NCBI GenBank assembly: GCA_047615865.1
Contig: JBLHIB010000007.1
Coordinates: forward strand, 1 to 60,518
DNA: 60,518 bases
Origin: JADFAK01 sp047615865
GTDB lineage: Bacteria; Bacteroidota; Bacteroidia; Flavobacteriales_D; Sanyastnellaceae
Direction: 5' to 3'
Of the stretch, positions 43,370-52,544 are shown piece by piece (positions within the stretch are counted from its first letter, which is position 1; every line of letters starts with the position of its first letter). The translations under genes and the position numbers were made by a program. The notes beneath the pieces are model-generated. The model saw only the letters and a list, made by a program, of their open reading frames with translations, searched no databases and was not told where the DNA came from.

Positions 43370-46300
43370 TCATGGTTGAAATGAAAATGCCGTTAAACGA
43401 CCATTGTTGGTGGCTACGAAAATTGCGCATTTGCCTTGTGCTAAATTCACAACACCTAAATTCTTAACATTAAAAGGAGCGTAAAAACCGCTATACAAAA
43501 CGTTATGCGGCACAAAACCTCCCTGGGAATCAGAGCTCAAGTAGCAGCCATTACTTGCATCATACCTTGTCGTCTCAACCTCGGCATCGAAGTGATTTCC
43601 TGCTGCGAGAATATCCAAAGAACCGTTGTGATCGAAGTCAGCTACGACAAAACCCATGATTGGTGCAATCTGTGCTTCGTTGGGCAGAGGACTAAAAGCA
43701 AACTGTCCCTCATCATTCGTATACACACCGGAGTGGAACTCATTGACTTGATGAAAGAGCGCTTTATCCAATGCATCGCCATAAATCTCATCCAAAGAAG
43801 CTGTTGCATAACCTTCGTAATCTCCAAACTTCTCAGACACAAAGGGCATTTGTTGCGAAGAACACTCCCTTCCTCGAGCTGGCACATATCTATTTTTCGA
43901 CATTTTAGCTAAAACGATGTCATTCGTATTGTTTCCATCGAAATCATCGCTGTATACTTTGAGTGGCTTCTCCTGAGAGGGATGGAATTTATTGTTGACA
44001 CCCATATTTCCAAGCAAGAAATCGGTATCACCATCCTGATCAATATCTATTGCAGTTACTTGCTGCCACCAGCCGGCTAAATGATCGACATTCTGATCGC
44101 TTTGAACGAAAGCACCATCCACCTGAAGGAACAAAGAAGGAGACATCCATTCACCCACAATCATCAAGTCTTGTTTTCCATCGGCGTTTACATCTGCAAA
44201 AGCTGCACTCGTCACCATACCAATTTCTCTAATCACGGGCGACCATGTATCAGTCGCATCAACAAGAGTTCCATTGTCATTTATCAGAATAAAAGACTGT
44301 CCTGAATGCGGATATTTCTGAGGATATGCTCGTCCGCCCACAAATAAATCTGTATCTCCATCACCGTCAATATCTGCAGGAATGACACACGAAGCATTTC
44401 CAGTAATTTGAGGATGTTCGTTGGATTTAGAAAACCTTCCCTGTCCATCATTTAGATAAAGCCTATCCTTAAATGTAGGATTGTCTTTGGGCATGTGGCC
44501 TCCTCCACTGGCAACGTACATGTCTAGATCACCATCTCCTTCCAGGTCGAAGAATGCACAGCCCATATCCTCTTGACTTGCGTCTTTAGTCCACGGCCCA
44601 GCCGATGACTCGAATGTTCCATTTTCTTTCTGAACCAATAACTCGCCACTTTGTCCAGCGGCGCCACCTATGTACACATCTTCCAGCTCATCACCGTTGA
44701 CCATTGCAACTGCAGTAAAGGGCCCGTTTTTTGACTGACGATGAGGCAAAAGCACTTCTTCCTTATAGTCATCAAAATCATCTTCCTTATGGATAAACTT
44801 CAAACCAATTTCATCTGTTACTTCACGAAACAAGGGTTTGATTTCGCCATAGACATAAAAAGGCATCTTGCGGCCTTGCTTGGCAGATACTTTTATCACT
44901 TGATTGGCAGCGACATCATATTGCTTCCAACTTGTCCCATCCGGGAAAATCACAAGCAGAGAGTCGGCTTTTTGAGTGTTTCCTAGGCCGAAATTCATGA
45001 TAGGGCTGCTACTGCTTTGATAGCCGCGTGAGGTAGTGAGTTCACAATATTGTTTTTGGCCATCGGCAAATAGGATAGCTTTGGAATTGAGGTAACTGCT
45101 TGGGCCCGAATTCCCTTCTACCTCAACCTTTAACCAATTTGCGCTTGTCGCTGCGCTATTTTCATAAACAAAGGCAGTCATATTGTTGTTATTCACCACC
45201 AAATCAAGATCCCCATCGTTGTCCAAATCTCCGTACGAGGCTCCGTAAGAAAACGATGTTTGGTCTAGGCCCCAATCTCCCATGACCTTTTCGAAAGTCA
45301 AATCTCCTTGGTTGTGAAAGATGTAATTCGAAATCTTTGTTGACGGAACTTCCTGAGTCAACTCGAATAAATCGATGGCTTCATTGTTGGCCATTTTATT
45401 TTCGAAAGTCAGCGAAAAATCATTGTTTCTAATATCCTTATTAACACCATTGGTAACGTACAAATCCTTGAACCCGTCCAAGTCATAGTCGGCAGTTAAA
45501 ACGGACCAACTCCAGTCCGTGGAAGCGACTCCAGCCATTTGGGCTATATCGCTAAAAAACCCCACGCCGTTATTGAGCTGCAGTACATTGGACATATATT
45601 GGTAATTGTAACCTTTGTCCACCAAACTCCAGAAGCGCTTATTGGACATTGAGGGCATATTGGTTTTCGATCGATAATGGTCTTCTGACTGCATATCGAG
45701 GACAGCCAGGTCGATGAGAGCATCGTTGTTTATATCGGCAGCATCCACTCCCATGGCCGTGAAAGACGTATGTTTCACCATGGAATTGAGTTGATTGACA
45801 AAGCCCCCCATTTTATCGTTGATGTACATGTAATCCGGACGATCATAGTCGTTGGCGACATAGAGATCGGTGTAATTATCGTGGTTAAGGTCGGCAGCAA
45901 TGACGCCAAGGCCAAATGACAATCCATCCACTCCCAGTTCGGATCCAATTTCGGTAAACTTCTGTCCATCATTCCGGTAAAACTTATCCTTTACGTAGTC
46001 GGGAAATCCGTTCTTATTGTAGTTAATTTTTTGCTTGAGGTTATTGCTAGGGGCGTTGAGGAGAAACATGTCTTGGTCGCCATCTTTATCGTAATCGAAC
46101 CAAGTTGCCTGTGTTGAATAGCCTTCATTGTCGAGGCCATACTGCTTTGCCGATTCGGTAAAGGTCAAATCGTGGTTGTTGATGAATAGCTTATTTCTAC
46201 GTTGATCGAGCATTTGATCATCCTTTAGCCATCCTGTTCGGCACACATAGATATCGTCAAATCCATCTTCATTGATATCTATTATAGAGACACCATTGGA

Positions 46301-46669
46301 CCATCCTGGATAATTGAGCAAACCTGACTTCAGGGTAACGTCTTCAAACTTGAGATCTCCTTTATTTATATACAGAGCGTCATCGACCTGATTACCACAG
46401 AAGAACACATCTAGCAAACCATCGTTATTGAAATCGGCCAAAGCGACTCCACCGCCATAATATATAGCATCCCACTCGAGAAAATTAAGCTCTTTTGTTT
46501 CGGAAATCGTGTTTTTGAATTCGATTCCAGTTTGCTCACTAGCAAGCAGCTTAAACAATTTCTTTTTTTGCACTTCTTGGTCAATGTGCAGATTGGGTTC
46601 TACAGCAGTTTCGCAAGAGGCAAAGAGCAAAGTTCCTAAAGCGACGAGGACTCCAAATCGGTAATTCAT
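43370..46669 (-). CDS. VCBS/FG-GAP repeat lipoprotein with ASPIC/UnbV domain
   Basis: 1099 residues from the ATG at 46669; the longer frame to 46723 adds 18 residues before a clear lipoprotein signal (MNYRFGVLVALGTLLFASC, lipobox LFASC). Two sets of about seven VCBS repeats carry the calcium-binding motif D-x-[DN]-x-D-G-x-x-D, e.g. DFNNDGLLDVFF, DYDKDGDQDMFL, DLDNDGDLDLVV, and later DLEGDGDLDMYV, DIDGDGDTDLFV, DIDQDGDTDFLL. Between them (~520-600) lies an ASPIC/UnbV-like domain with SSSSPIMNFGLGNTQKADSLLVIFPDG. Such proteins resemble CRTAC1-type extracellular beta-propellers. The outer leaflet of the outer membrane is the likely location. Ligand and role are unknown; no T9SS sorting domain is seen. 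Confidence 0.88.
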   Translation of the reverse strand: MNYRFGVLVALGTLLFASCETAVEPNLHIDQEVQKKKLFKLLASEQTGIEFKNTISETKELNFLEWDAIYYGGGVALADFNNDGLLDVFFCGNQVDDALYINKGDLKFEDVTLKSGLLNYPGWSNGVSIIDINEDGFDDIYVCRTGWLKDDQMLDQRRNKLFINNHDLTFTESAKQYGLDNEGYSTQATWFDYDKDGDQDMFLLNAPSNNLKQKINYNKNGFPDYVKDKFYRNDGQKFTEIGSELGVDGLSFGLGVIAADLNHDNYTDLYVANDYDRPDYMYINDKMGGFVNQLNSMVKHTSFTAMGVDAADINNDALIDLAVLDMQSEDHYRSKTNMPSMSNKRFWSLVDKGYNYQYMSNVLQLNNGVGFFSDIAQMAGVASTDWSWSVLTADYDLDGFKDLYVTNGVNKDIRNNDFSLTFENKMANNEAIDLFELTQEVPSTKISNYIFHNQGDLTFEKVMGDWGLDQTSFSYGASYGDLDNDGDLDLVVNNNNMTAFVYENSAATSANWLKVEVEGNSGPSSYLNSKAILFADGQKQYCELTTSRGYQSSSSPIMNFGLGNTQKADSLLVIFPDGTSWKQYDVAANQVIKVSAKQGRKMPFYVYGEIKPLFREVTDEIGLKFIHKEDDFDDYKEEVLLPHRQSKNGPFTAVAMVNGDELEDVYIGGAAGQSGELLVQKENGTFESSAGPWTKDASQEDMGCAFFDLEGDGDLDMYVASGGGHMPKDNPTFKDRLYLNDGQGRFSKSNEHPQITGNASCVIPADIDGDGDTDLFVGGRAYPQKYPHSGQSFILINDNGTLVDATDTWSPVIREIGMVTSAAFADVNADGKQDLMIVGEWMSPSLFLQVDGAFVQSDQNVDHLAGWWQQVTAIDIDQDGDTDFLLGNMGVNNKFHPSQEKPLKVYSDDFDGNNTNDIVLAKMSKNRYVPARGRECSSQQMPFVSEKFGDYEGYATASLDEIYGDALDKALFHQVNEFHSGVYTNDEGQFAFSPLPNEAQIAPIMGFVVADFDHNGSLDILAAGNHFDAEVETTRYDASNGCYLSSDSQGGFVPHNVLYSGFYAPFNVKNLGVVNLAQGKCAIFVATNNGRLTAFSFQP

Positions 46670-46697
46670 AGCAATAGCATTTGATATTAACTTGGAC

Positions 46698-46724
46698 AAA
46701 AGTAACCAAGAAATAGCTCCCAAA
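46698..46724 (-). promoter_or_regulatory. Promoter of the VCBS lipoprotein gene
   Basis: On the minus strand, TTG (46724-46722), a 16-base spacer and TACTTTTG (46705-46698) match the promoter. It lies 28 bases before the ATG at 46669, which supports that start over 46723. Confidence 0.6.
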
Positions 46725-46772
46725 CCTTAAAGAATGGAAGACGAAAAGATTAAATAAATCATGAAAACAGAA

Positions 46773-46800
46773 GGGCTGCTTGAAATGAATCAAGCAGCCC
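46773..46800 (-). terminator. Hairpin terminator downstream of the 242-residue T9SS substrate gene
   Basis: A perfect 11-base stem, GGGCTGCTTGA (46773-46783) with TCAAGCAGCCC (46790-46800), six-base loop. It lies 43 bases after the minus-strand stop. The following tract on the minus strand is TTCTGTTTTC, only moderately T-rich. Confidence 0.7.
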
Positions 46801-46843
46801 CAGAATTTTTTCATGAGCACCAAGGCTCACTGATTGACAAAAC

Positions 46844-47572
46844 TTACTTGCTCACAATCATTTTTTTCGTAGAAAGCACCTTTCCATCCACCATGAGGCT
46901 GTAGAAATATACTCCTGATTCAAAGTCGCTGGCTTGGACGAAAACAACGCCATTTGAACCATTCAATTTAGACTCACGAACTTTCTCGCCCATGAGATTA
47001 TAAAATACGACCTGAACATTGTTTGAAGTGCCGCTCAATTCATATTGGAAAGCTGACGTACCTGCGACCGGGTTTGGACTCATTCCAGTGAGTTCAAATT
47101 CTGGATTTTCGATTGCTCTGACATCATCAATCAGCAAAGACCAGTTGAGCGTGTAGCAATTCTCTTCGTTAGGGTTGTTAACATCCCACCAGCAATAATC
47201 GATGGTTGAAATACCATAATTAGAGTTGTGGCGATAATCTGTATAGAACGTGGTATCCACTGCTCCTGGTTGAATATTTACAATCCATTGTTCCGAATCG
47301 GGGGAAGTATAATCTTCAGTACCCCATAAGAAACATGAAGGCCCCCAACAGAAGCGGTATTCAGCGCCATCTACAATACTTTGAACATGAGCAGTAAGAC
47401 GAAGGTTAACCTCTGAATCACCAACATTGGTCATGTATCTAGAATACTCATGCTCGTTTTCTTCGAAAGAAACAGAAATGTCGGTCTCCCAAGCTTCAGT
47501 TGATTCTACAGACTGCGCAACGGCGGCAGTAGAAAGACAAGCAGCTGCTAGTAAAAAGTATATATGTTTCAT
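46844..47572 (-). CDS. Secreted protein with T9SS type A sorting domain
   Basis: 242 residues. A signal peptide ends near residue 19 (LSTAAVAQS). The mature part (~20-160) is beta-rich with several Cys and Trp (FCWGPSCFLWG, DYCWWDVNNPNEENC) and resembles no family I can name; its overall shape is immunoglobulin-like. The last ~80 residues (GMSPNPVAGTSAFQYEL, then YNLMGEKVRES, GVYFYSLMVDGKVLSTKKMIVSK) are a T9SS type A sorting domain, so it is exported and probably surface-attached. It has its own promoter and terminator, so it is transcribed alone. Confidence 0.88.
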   Translation of the reverse strand: MKHIYFLLAAACLSTAAVAQSVESTEAWETDISVSFEENEHEYSRYMTNVGDSEVNLRLTAHVQSIVDGAEYRFCWGPSCFLWGTEDYTSPDSEQWIVNIQPGAVDTTFYTDYRHNSNYGISTIDYCWWDVNNPNEENCYTLNWSLLIDDVRAIENPEFELTGMSPNPVAGTSAFQYELSGTSNNVQVVFYNLMGEKVRESKLNGSNGVVFVQASDFESGVYFYSLMVDGKVLSTKKMIVSK

Positions 47573-47593
47573 GCAGGTATTATTAATTTAGAA

Positions 47594-47622
47594 CAAAAAT
47601 AACGAAAATACCTTGACATCAA
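47594..47622 (-). promoter_or_regulatory. Promoter of the 242-residue T9SS substrate gene
   Basis: On the minus strand, TTG (47622-47620), an 18-base spacer and TATTTTTG (47601-47594) match the promoter. It lies 21 bases before the ATG at 47570-47572. Confidence 0.7.
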
Positions 47623-47834
47623 GAAACAAGGAAATTCGAAAATTGGTAAGCCAAAAGTATGAATAGTCCCTATTAGGTGGCATCTCAAAAAGCCGAAGCA
47701 TCAAAAACCTCAATTTGGGTTTACCATTATAAAGGCATTTTTCCCGCTAATGATTCATAAAAATCCTCTTCTGACTTGCGAAATTTGCTACTTTAGCCCG
47801 CTTAAGTGCAAAAATATTGTCTAAAAAAACACCT

Positions 47835-49346
47835 ATGAAAAGAATTCTACAATCACTCTTTACACTAGCTCTTGCCGTAGGCATTACGCTTTCTGCCTCT
47901 GCACAACTTCCTGACGGAAGCACTGGCCCTGATTTTACTGCTACTGACATCGATGGTGTTGAGCACACTTTATATGACTACCTAGATGATGGGTATTCAG
48001 TAATTCTTGACATTTCAGCTACTTGGTGCGGCCCTTGTTGGACTTATCACACAACTGGAACTCTTGAAGAACTATGGGAAGCTCATGGTCCTGCAGGAAT
48101 GAATGGAGTAAGTGAAGACACTACTGACGACCTTATGATCTTCTTCATTGAAGGTGATGATGAGACTACACTAGAACAATTGAATGGTGCTTCTGGAAGC
48201 CAAGGAGACTGGGTTACTGGAACTTACTACCCAATCATTGACGATGCTGAAAACATTTTCAACGATTACGCGTGTACTTATTACCCAACAATGTACACAA
48301 TTTGCCCAAGCCGTGTTTGTACTGAGACTGGTCAAATTACTGCGCAAGAGCACTACAATTTTGCTTCGACTCCAGCATGTTCGCCAGCTACATTGGCAAC
48401 TGACCCTGCGTTGAATGCATACATCGGTGACCTAGCTACATGCTCTGAAGCTAATGTTGCTGTTCGCATCATGAACCTTGGAGTTGAGAACTTGATGACT
48501 GCTACGATTGACGTAATGGCTGGTGGTTCTTCTCTATTGAGCGAGCCTTTCGTTTGGACTGGTGACCTCGGTACCTATGCAATGGAAGATGTTGAAGTTG
48601 GAACTATTACAATTATGGAGAACACTGTAATTGATATCGTTATTACTTCTGAAAATGACAACGAAGACAATGACATGTTAACTACTGAGATCCTTACAGG
48701 AACTGAGGCATCTACGCACATCTTAGTAGACATTACTACTGATGAGTATCCTTATGAGTGTACTTGGGAGATTCTTGACGAAGGTGGTTCTGTAATTTCT
48801 TCAGGCGGTCCTTACGGAGCGAACTCGACAGCAGCTCAAGACCCAGTAACTGTTTCTGAGGATCGTTGGTTGCCTTCTACAGGTTGTTATACTTTCCGTT
48901 ACATGGATGCATACGGTGATGGTTTTCAAGGCTCACAATGGGGTGGTACAGATGGATCTATGGAAGTTTACAGTGAGGACAACGAAGGAAACGGTGCTTC
49001 AATCTTCTCTTATGATGGTTCTTATGACCTCGAGGAAGTTGGCGCTGCAATGGACGTAAATGTTGTTGGTATTGACGATCAGAAAGTTTCTGCTTCATTC
49101 AACATCTATCCAAATCCAATCAATGATTTCGCTAACGTAAACTTGCAAGTTGCTAATGCAACTAAGGTTACTGTTGACGTAATTAGCATGTTGGGAGAAG
49201 TTGTTATGACTAAGGACTTCGGAACACTTTCTTCAGGTCAGCACATCGAGACTTTGGATTTCACTAACCTAGGTTCAGGAATCTACATGATCAACATGAC
49301 TGCTAACGGTGAAGTTGCTACAACTAAAGTGACTCTTACTAAGTAA
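47835..49346 (+). CDS. Thioredoxin-fold T9SS substrate (type A sorting domain)
   Basis: 503 residues from the ATG at 47835; an in-frame TTG at 47817 would add six residues before the signal peptide (MKRILQSLFTLALAVGITLSASAQ). Residues ~30-200 form a thioredoxin-like domain with WCGPC at 64-68, preceded by VILDISAT. A beta-rich middle region (~210-400) has GWxP-like Trp and paired Cys (STGCYTFRYMDAYGDGFQGSQWGG). The last ~80 residues (FNIYPNPINDFANVNL to the end) are a T9SS type A sorting domain. A surface-located thiol oxidoreductase or a reductase-fold carrier is a fair inference. It opens a plus-strand cluster of CxxC thioredoxin-fold proteins. A strong terminator follows, but the spacing to the next gene is short. 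Confidence 0.9.
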   Translation: MKRILQSLFTLALAVGITLSASAQLPDGSTGPDFTATDIDGVEHTLYDYLDDGYSVILDISATWCGPCWTYHTTGTLEELWEAHGPAGMNGVSEDTTDDLMIFFIEGDDETTLEQLNGASGSQGDWVTGTYYPIIDDAENIFNDYACTYYPTMYTICPSRVCTETGQITAQEHYNFASTPACSPATLATDPALNAYIGDLATCSEANVAVRIMNLGVENLMTATIDVMAGGSSLLSEPFVWTGDLGTYAMEDVEVGTITIMENTVIDIVITSENDNEDNDMLTTEILTGTEASTHILVDITTDEYPYECTWEILDEGGSVISSGGPYGANSTAAQDPVTVSEDRWLPSTGCYTFRYMDAYGDGFQGSQWGGTDGSMEVYSEDNEGNGASIFSYDGSYDLEEVGAAMDVNVVGIDDQKVSASFNIYPNPINDFANVNLQVANATKVTVDVISMLGEVVMTKDFGTLSSGQHIETLDFTNLGSGIYMINMTANGEVATTKVTLTK

Positions 49347-49366
49347 GATTAAGCTATAATTGATTT

Positions 49367-49421
49367 AAAGAATCAGCAGTTTGGTACAGATGTTGTATTA
49401 AATCTGCTGATTCTTTTTTTT
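49367..49421 (+). terminator. Intrinsic terminator after the T9SS thioredoxin-fold gene
   Basis: AAAGAATCAGCAG (49367-49379) pairs perfectly with CTGCTGATTCTTT (49404-49416), and a run of eight T spans 49414-49421. The 24-base loop is large. It would separate this gene from the TlpA-like gene that starts 18 bases later, or attenuate rather than end read-through. Confidence 0.8.
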
Positions 49422-49439
49422 AACCCAAATCCTTAATCG

Positions 49440-49925
49440 ATGAAACACCTTTTAATTACTTTTTCTCTTGCTCTAGTTTGTTCGTTTGCCGTGGGCCAAA
49501 ACAAAATCCCTAGCGTTAAACTTAAAAATCTTGAAGGCAGCACAGTAGACACAAGTACTATGCTCAATGAGGATGGTCCGACCGTCATCTGCTTTTGGGC
49601 CACATGGTGCAGTCCGTGTAAACGTGAACTCAACGTCTATACTGAGTTATACGAAGAATGGCAGGAGGAGACAGGTGTAAAGATTATTGCAGTATCCATC
49701 GACGATCAGCGCAGTTCATCTAGAGTTGCTCCATACATCAACAGTGTTGAATGGGAGTTCGATGTTCTATTGGATGTGAATGCGCAGTTCAAGCGTGCGA
49801 TGAATGTTATCAATGTGCCGCATACCTTCTTGGTAGATAAGAATGGAATCGTTGTATGGCAGCACAACAATTACGCCGATGGTGATGAAGATGAATTGTT
49901 TGAGCAACTAGAAAAGCTTAAATAA
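49440..49925 (+). CDS. TlpA-like thiol-disulfide oxidoreductase
   Basis: 161 residues. A signal peptide ends near residue 19 (FAVGQNK). The thioredoxin fold carries WCSPC at residues 56-60 (ICFWATWCSPCKREL), a cis-proline region NVPHTFLVDKNGIVVW near 125, and a C-terminal helix. It is periplasmic and probably reduces or isomerises disulfides, like TlpA/ResA. It lies between the T9SS thioredoxin-fold gene and the DUF6029 gene. It starts 18 bases after the terminator, so it may have an independent start or depend on read-through. Confidence 0.93.
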   Translation: MKHLLITFSLALVCSFAVGQNKIPSVKLKNLEGSTVDTSTMLNEDGPTVICFWATWCSPCKRELNVYTELYEEWQEETGVKIIAVSIDDQRSSSRVAPYINSVEWEFDVLLDVNAQFKRAMNVINVPHTFLVDKNGIVVWQHNNYADGDEDELFEQLEKLK

Positions 49926-49984
49926 TCTTCCCACGCCTTCCGGCAAGCCGAAATACCAACCAAACCTTTTAACCTCTTCTTATT

Positions 49985-51643
49985 TTGAAAAGGAAAGCTC
50001 TAATTGCATTTGCTTCGCTCTTTCTGAGCCTAGGCGTCTTTGCTCAAGATCAAAATTTTGATTTGGGTCATATAAACGGCAATGTTTCCATTTTATGGCA
50101 ACAATACAACGAAGACACTCTTATAGGCGCTCAAGTACCTGCGGAAAAAGCTGGATTCAACGCCTATGGTAACTTAATCTATACCCGCGGGAATTTCTCA
50201 GCAGGTATTCGTTATGAGTCTTATCTATCGCCAATACTAGGTTATCCTGGTCGCTTTAACGGAACTGGCATAGGATATCGCTACGCGCAGTATACTCATC
50301 AAAAATTCGACATTACAATAGGAAACTTCTACGACCAAATTGGCAGCGGCATGATATTCCGCACCTATGAAGATCGTAATCTGGGTCTTGACAATGCCAT
50401 GGACGGCATTCGCGTCATCTTCAGGCCTTTTGAAGGCGTAATGCTAAAAGGTATGTATGGCAAACAAAGATTAGACTTTAACGACCGTTTGATCAATTCA
50501 GATGGTATCGTACGTGCCTTTGATGCAGAAGTATTCGTCAATGATTTAATCCCTTCCCTCCAGGATAAGGGATTGAAAGTAACTATAGGAGGTGGCTTCG
50601 TAAGTAGGTATCAGGATGGAGACATTATTGAAAAAGACACTTTGCAGCTCATTGTACCTAACAATGTAGGAGCCTATACAGGTAGAGTTAAGCTGCAATG
50701 GAAAGGGTTTTCGGCGTATGGAGAATATGTTGAGAAGATCAATGATCCAAGTGCAGATAATAGCTTCACGTACCGAAAAGGTCAGGCAGCACTTGTTCAA
50801 CTTGGCTATACCCGCAAAGGAATTGGTGTCAATGTAGAAGCCAAAATGGTAGACAACATGAGTTTCCGCTCGGACCGAGATTTATTGTTATTCGATGTTC
50901 CTGTGAACTTCGTTCCTACTATCACGAAACAGCACACCTATAATTTAGCCGCGACTTTATATCCATACGCTACTGTTATATATGGCGAGACCAGTATAAT
51001 GGGAGAAGTATTTTACAAGATTCCATGGGGTAAGTATGGCACGAATATTTCGGTCAACTATGCCGCTGCCAACAACTTGGACACGACGAGATATTCAGGC
51101 CTGGACGAGCAAATTTATGGCTACCAAAGGAACAGTTGGGGCTTTGGAGACACGAAGTATATTCGTGATTTCAACATTGAAATCAAGCAAAAATTCAATA
51201 AAAAATTCACTGCTAAGTTGAGCTATTTCAATTTCGAGTTTAACACAAACTCTACTCCGGTTACTACAGAATTTAAAGGTATCGTCTACGCAGATATCCT
51301 TGTAGTTGAGATGAAATACAAACTAGCTAAAAAGCATTCAATAAGAGCCGAACTGCAAGGCTTGAGGACTAAACAGGATCGGGGCGATTGGGCTACAGGA
51401 TTATTGGAATACACATTCTCCCCCCATTGGTTTGCTTCAGTAATCGACCAATACAATTTTGGAAATTCAAATCCTGACCAACGAATTCACTACTTGTTTG
51501 GAACAGTTGGATACATCAATGGATCCAATCGAATATCTATTGGATACGGTAAAAGGAGAGAAGGGATTTTCTGTGTAGGCGGAGTTTGCCGAGCTGTGCC
51601 CGCTTCAAACGGATTCGAAATGACAATTACTAGCAGTTTTTAA
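49985..51643 (+). CDS. DUF6029 family outer-membrane-type protein
   Basis: 552 residues with a TTG start (KRKALIAFASLFLSLGVFAQDQNF is a clear signal peptide, cleaved near residue 20, so the TTG is credible; no ATG is available). The mature part is made of alternating beta strands with aromatic residues, such as AGIRYESYLSP, FDITIGNFYDQIGSGMIFRTYEDR and GFEMTITSSF at the end. The final Phe is typical of outer-membrane beta barrels. DUF6029 is a Bacteroidota family of unknown function. It is followed after 12 bases by the Omp28 gene and preceded by the TlpA gene. Confidence 0.85.
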   Translation: MKRKALIAFASLFLSLGVFAQDQNFDLGHINGNVSILWQQYNEDTLIGAQVPAEKAGFNAYGNLIYTRGNFSAGIRYESYLSPILGYPGRFNGTGIGYRYAQYTHQKFDITIGNFYDQIGSGMIFRTYEDRNLGLDNAMDGIRVIFRPFEGVMLKGMYGKQRLDFNDRLINSDGIVRAFDAEVFVNDLIPSLQDKGLKVTIGGGFVSRYQDGDIIEKDTLQLIVPNNVGAYTGRVKLQWKGFSAYGEYVEKINDPSADNSFTYRKGQAALVQLGYTRKGIGVNVEAKMVDNMSFRSDRDLLLFDVPVNFVPTITKQHTYNLAATLYPYATVIYGETSIMGEVFYKIPWGKYGTNISVNYAAANNLDTTRYSGLDEQIYGYQRNSWGFGDTKYIRDFNIEIKQKFNKKFTAKLSYFNFEFNTNSTPVTTEFKGIVYADILVVEMKYKLAKKHSIRAELQGLRTKQDRGDWATGLLEYTFSPHWFASVIDQYNFGNSNPDQRIHYLFGTVGYINGSNRISIGYGKRREGIFCVGGVCRAVPASNGFEMTITSSF

Positions 51644-51655
51644 GACATCTAGATT

Positions 51656-52543
51656 ATGAAAAACTATAGATTGAGCTTATTGATTATTACCATTGCTGCG
51701 TTTGCCACATCGTGCGACTATGTGGACTTTCCAGTAATAGAGCAAACTGCCGGCTATGATGAGGCGAAATATGGACCTGCCCCTTCATTTGAAAATGCGA
51801 CTACCGCACAGCAGATAAAGCGAGTATTTGTCGAGGACTTCACGGGGCAACAATGTGGAAACTGTCCCGAGGCTGCATTGTTAGCCGAACAAATTCAAGA
51901 GAGCAACGCGGGCAGAATCGACGTGATCGGAATTCACTCTGGTTCTCTAGCTGTTTCTGACGGCAACTATTACACCAATGAATTCGAAACTGATGAGGGT
52001 GACTTTTACTTCGCACAATTAAGTTTCCAAGTAAATCCAGCTGGGCGTGTTGATCGTGCCCCAGATGCAAGTAACATTTTGGCTCCAGCTCAATGGGTTG
52101 AAAAGGTGGATGATCAATTGCCATTAGAGGCTGAGGTCGCCATACAGCTGGTTACTGAATACGTCCCTGAAAACAATGATCTCAATGTTCACGTATTTAG
52201 TGAGCTATTGACTGATTTTGAAGGTAGAGCGAGAATGTCCATACTTATTACTGAGAGCGGCATAGAAGGTCCTCAACTAGATTATTCGGTTGTCGATGAT
52301 CCAAAAACATCTGAGAACGAACAAATTGTAGAAGAATACGATTTTCACCATGTTCTGCGGAGTTCCGTGAATGGTCCTTCCGGTGTTACTGTTGCGGACA
52401 ATGAATCGCAAGGTCATACCTCATTGAAGAGCTATACCTTTTCTTGGAATAGTGATTGGGTTGCTGAGAATTGCACCGTAGTTGCATTTGTGTACGACGA
52501 TGAAACAGGCCGTGTATTAAATACAACATCTATTGAATTGTAA
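51656..52543 (+). CDS. Omp28-related lipoprotein with thioredoxin-like CxxC motif
   Basis: 295 residues. A lipoprotein signal precedes the lipobox ATSC at residue 20 (MKNYRLSLLIITIAAFATSC). A QQCGNC motif at residues 65-70 (VFVEDFTGQQCGNCPEAALLAEQI) marks the thioredoxin-like start of Omp28-family proteins. The middle (IHSGSLAVSDGNYYTNEFETDEGDFYF) and C-terminal beta-rich half complete the domain. The family is outer-membrane-associated in Bacteroidota, first seen in Porphyromonas gingivalis as Omp28. Its CxxC suggests redox activity, but this is unproven. It precedes a beta-barrel gene by a single base in the same operon. Confidence 0.88.
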   Translation: MKNYRLSLLIITIAAFATSCDYVDFPVIEQTAGYDEAKYGPAPSFENATTAQQIKRVFVEDFTGQQCGNCPEAALLAEQIQESNAGRIDVIGIHSGSLAVSDGNYYTNEFETDEGDFYFAQLSFQVNPAGRVDRAPDASNILAPAQWVEKVDDQLPLEAEVAIQLVTEYVPENNDLNVHVFSELLTDFEGRARMSILITESGIEGPQLDYSVVDDPKTSENEQIVEEYDFHHVLRSSVNGPSGVTVADNESQGHTSLKSYTFSWNSDWVAENCTVVAFVYDDETGRVLNTTSIEL

Positions 52544-52544
52544 A

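Noticed and set aside
46670..46723. Longer N-terminus for the VCBS lipoprotein
   Set aside because: The lipoprotein signal starts at the ATG at 46669, and a promoter lies at 46698-46724 within the extension.
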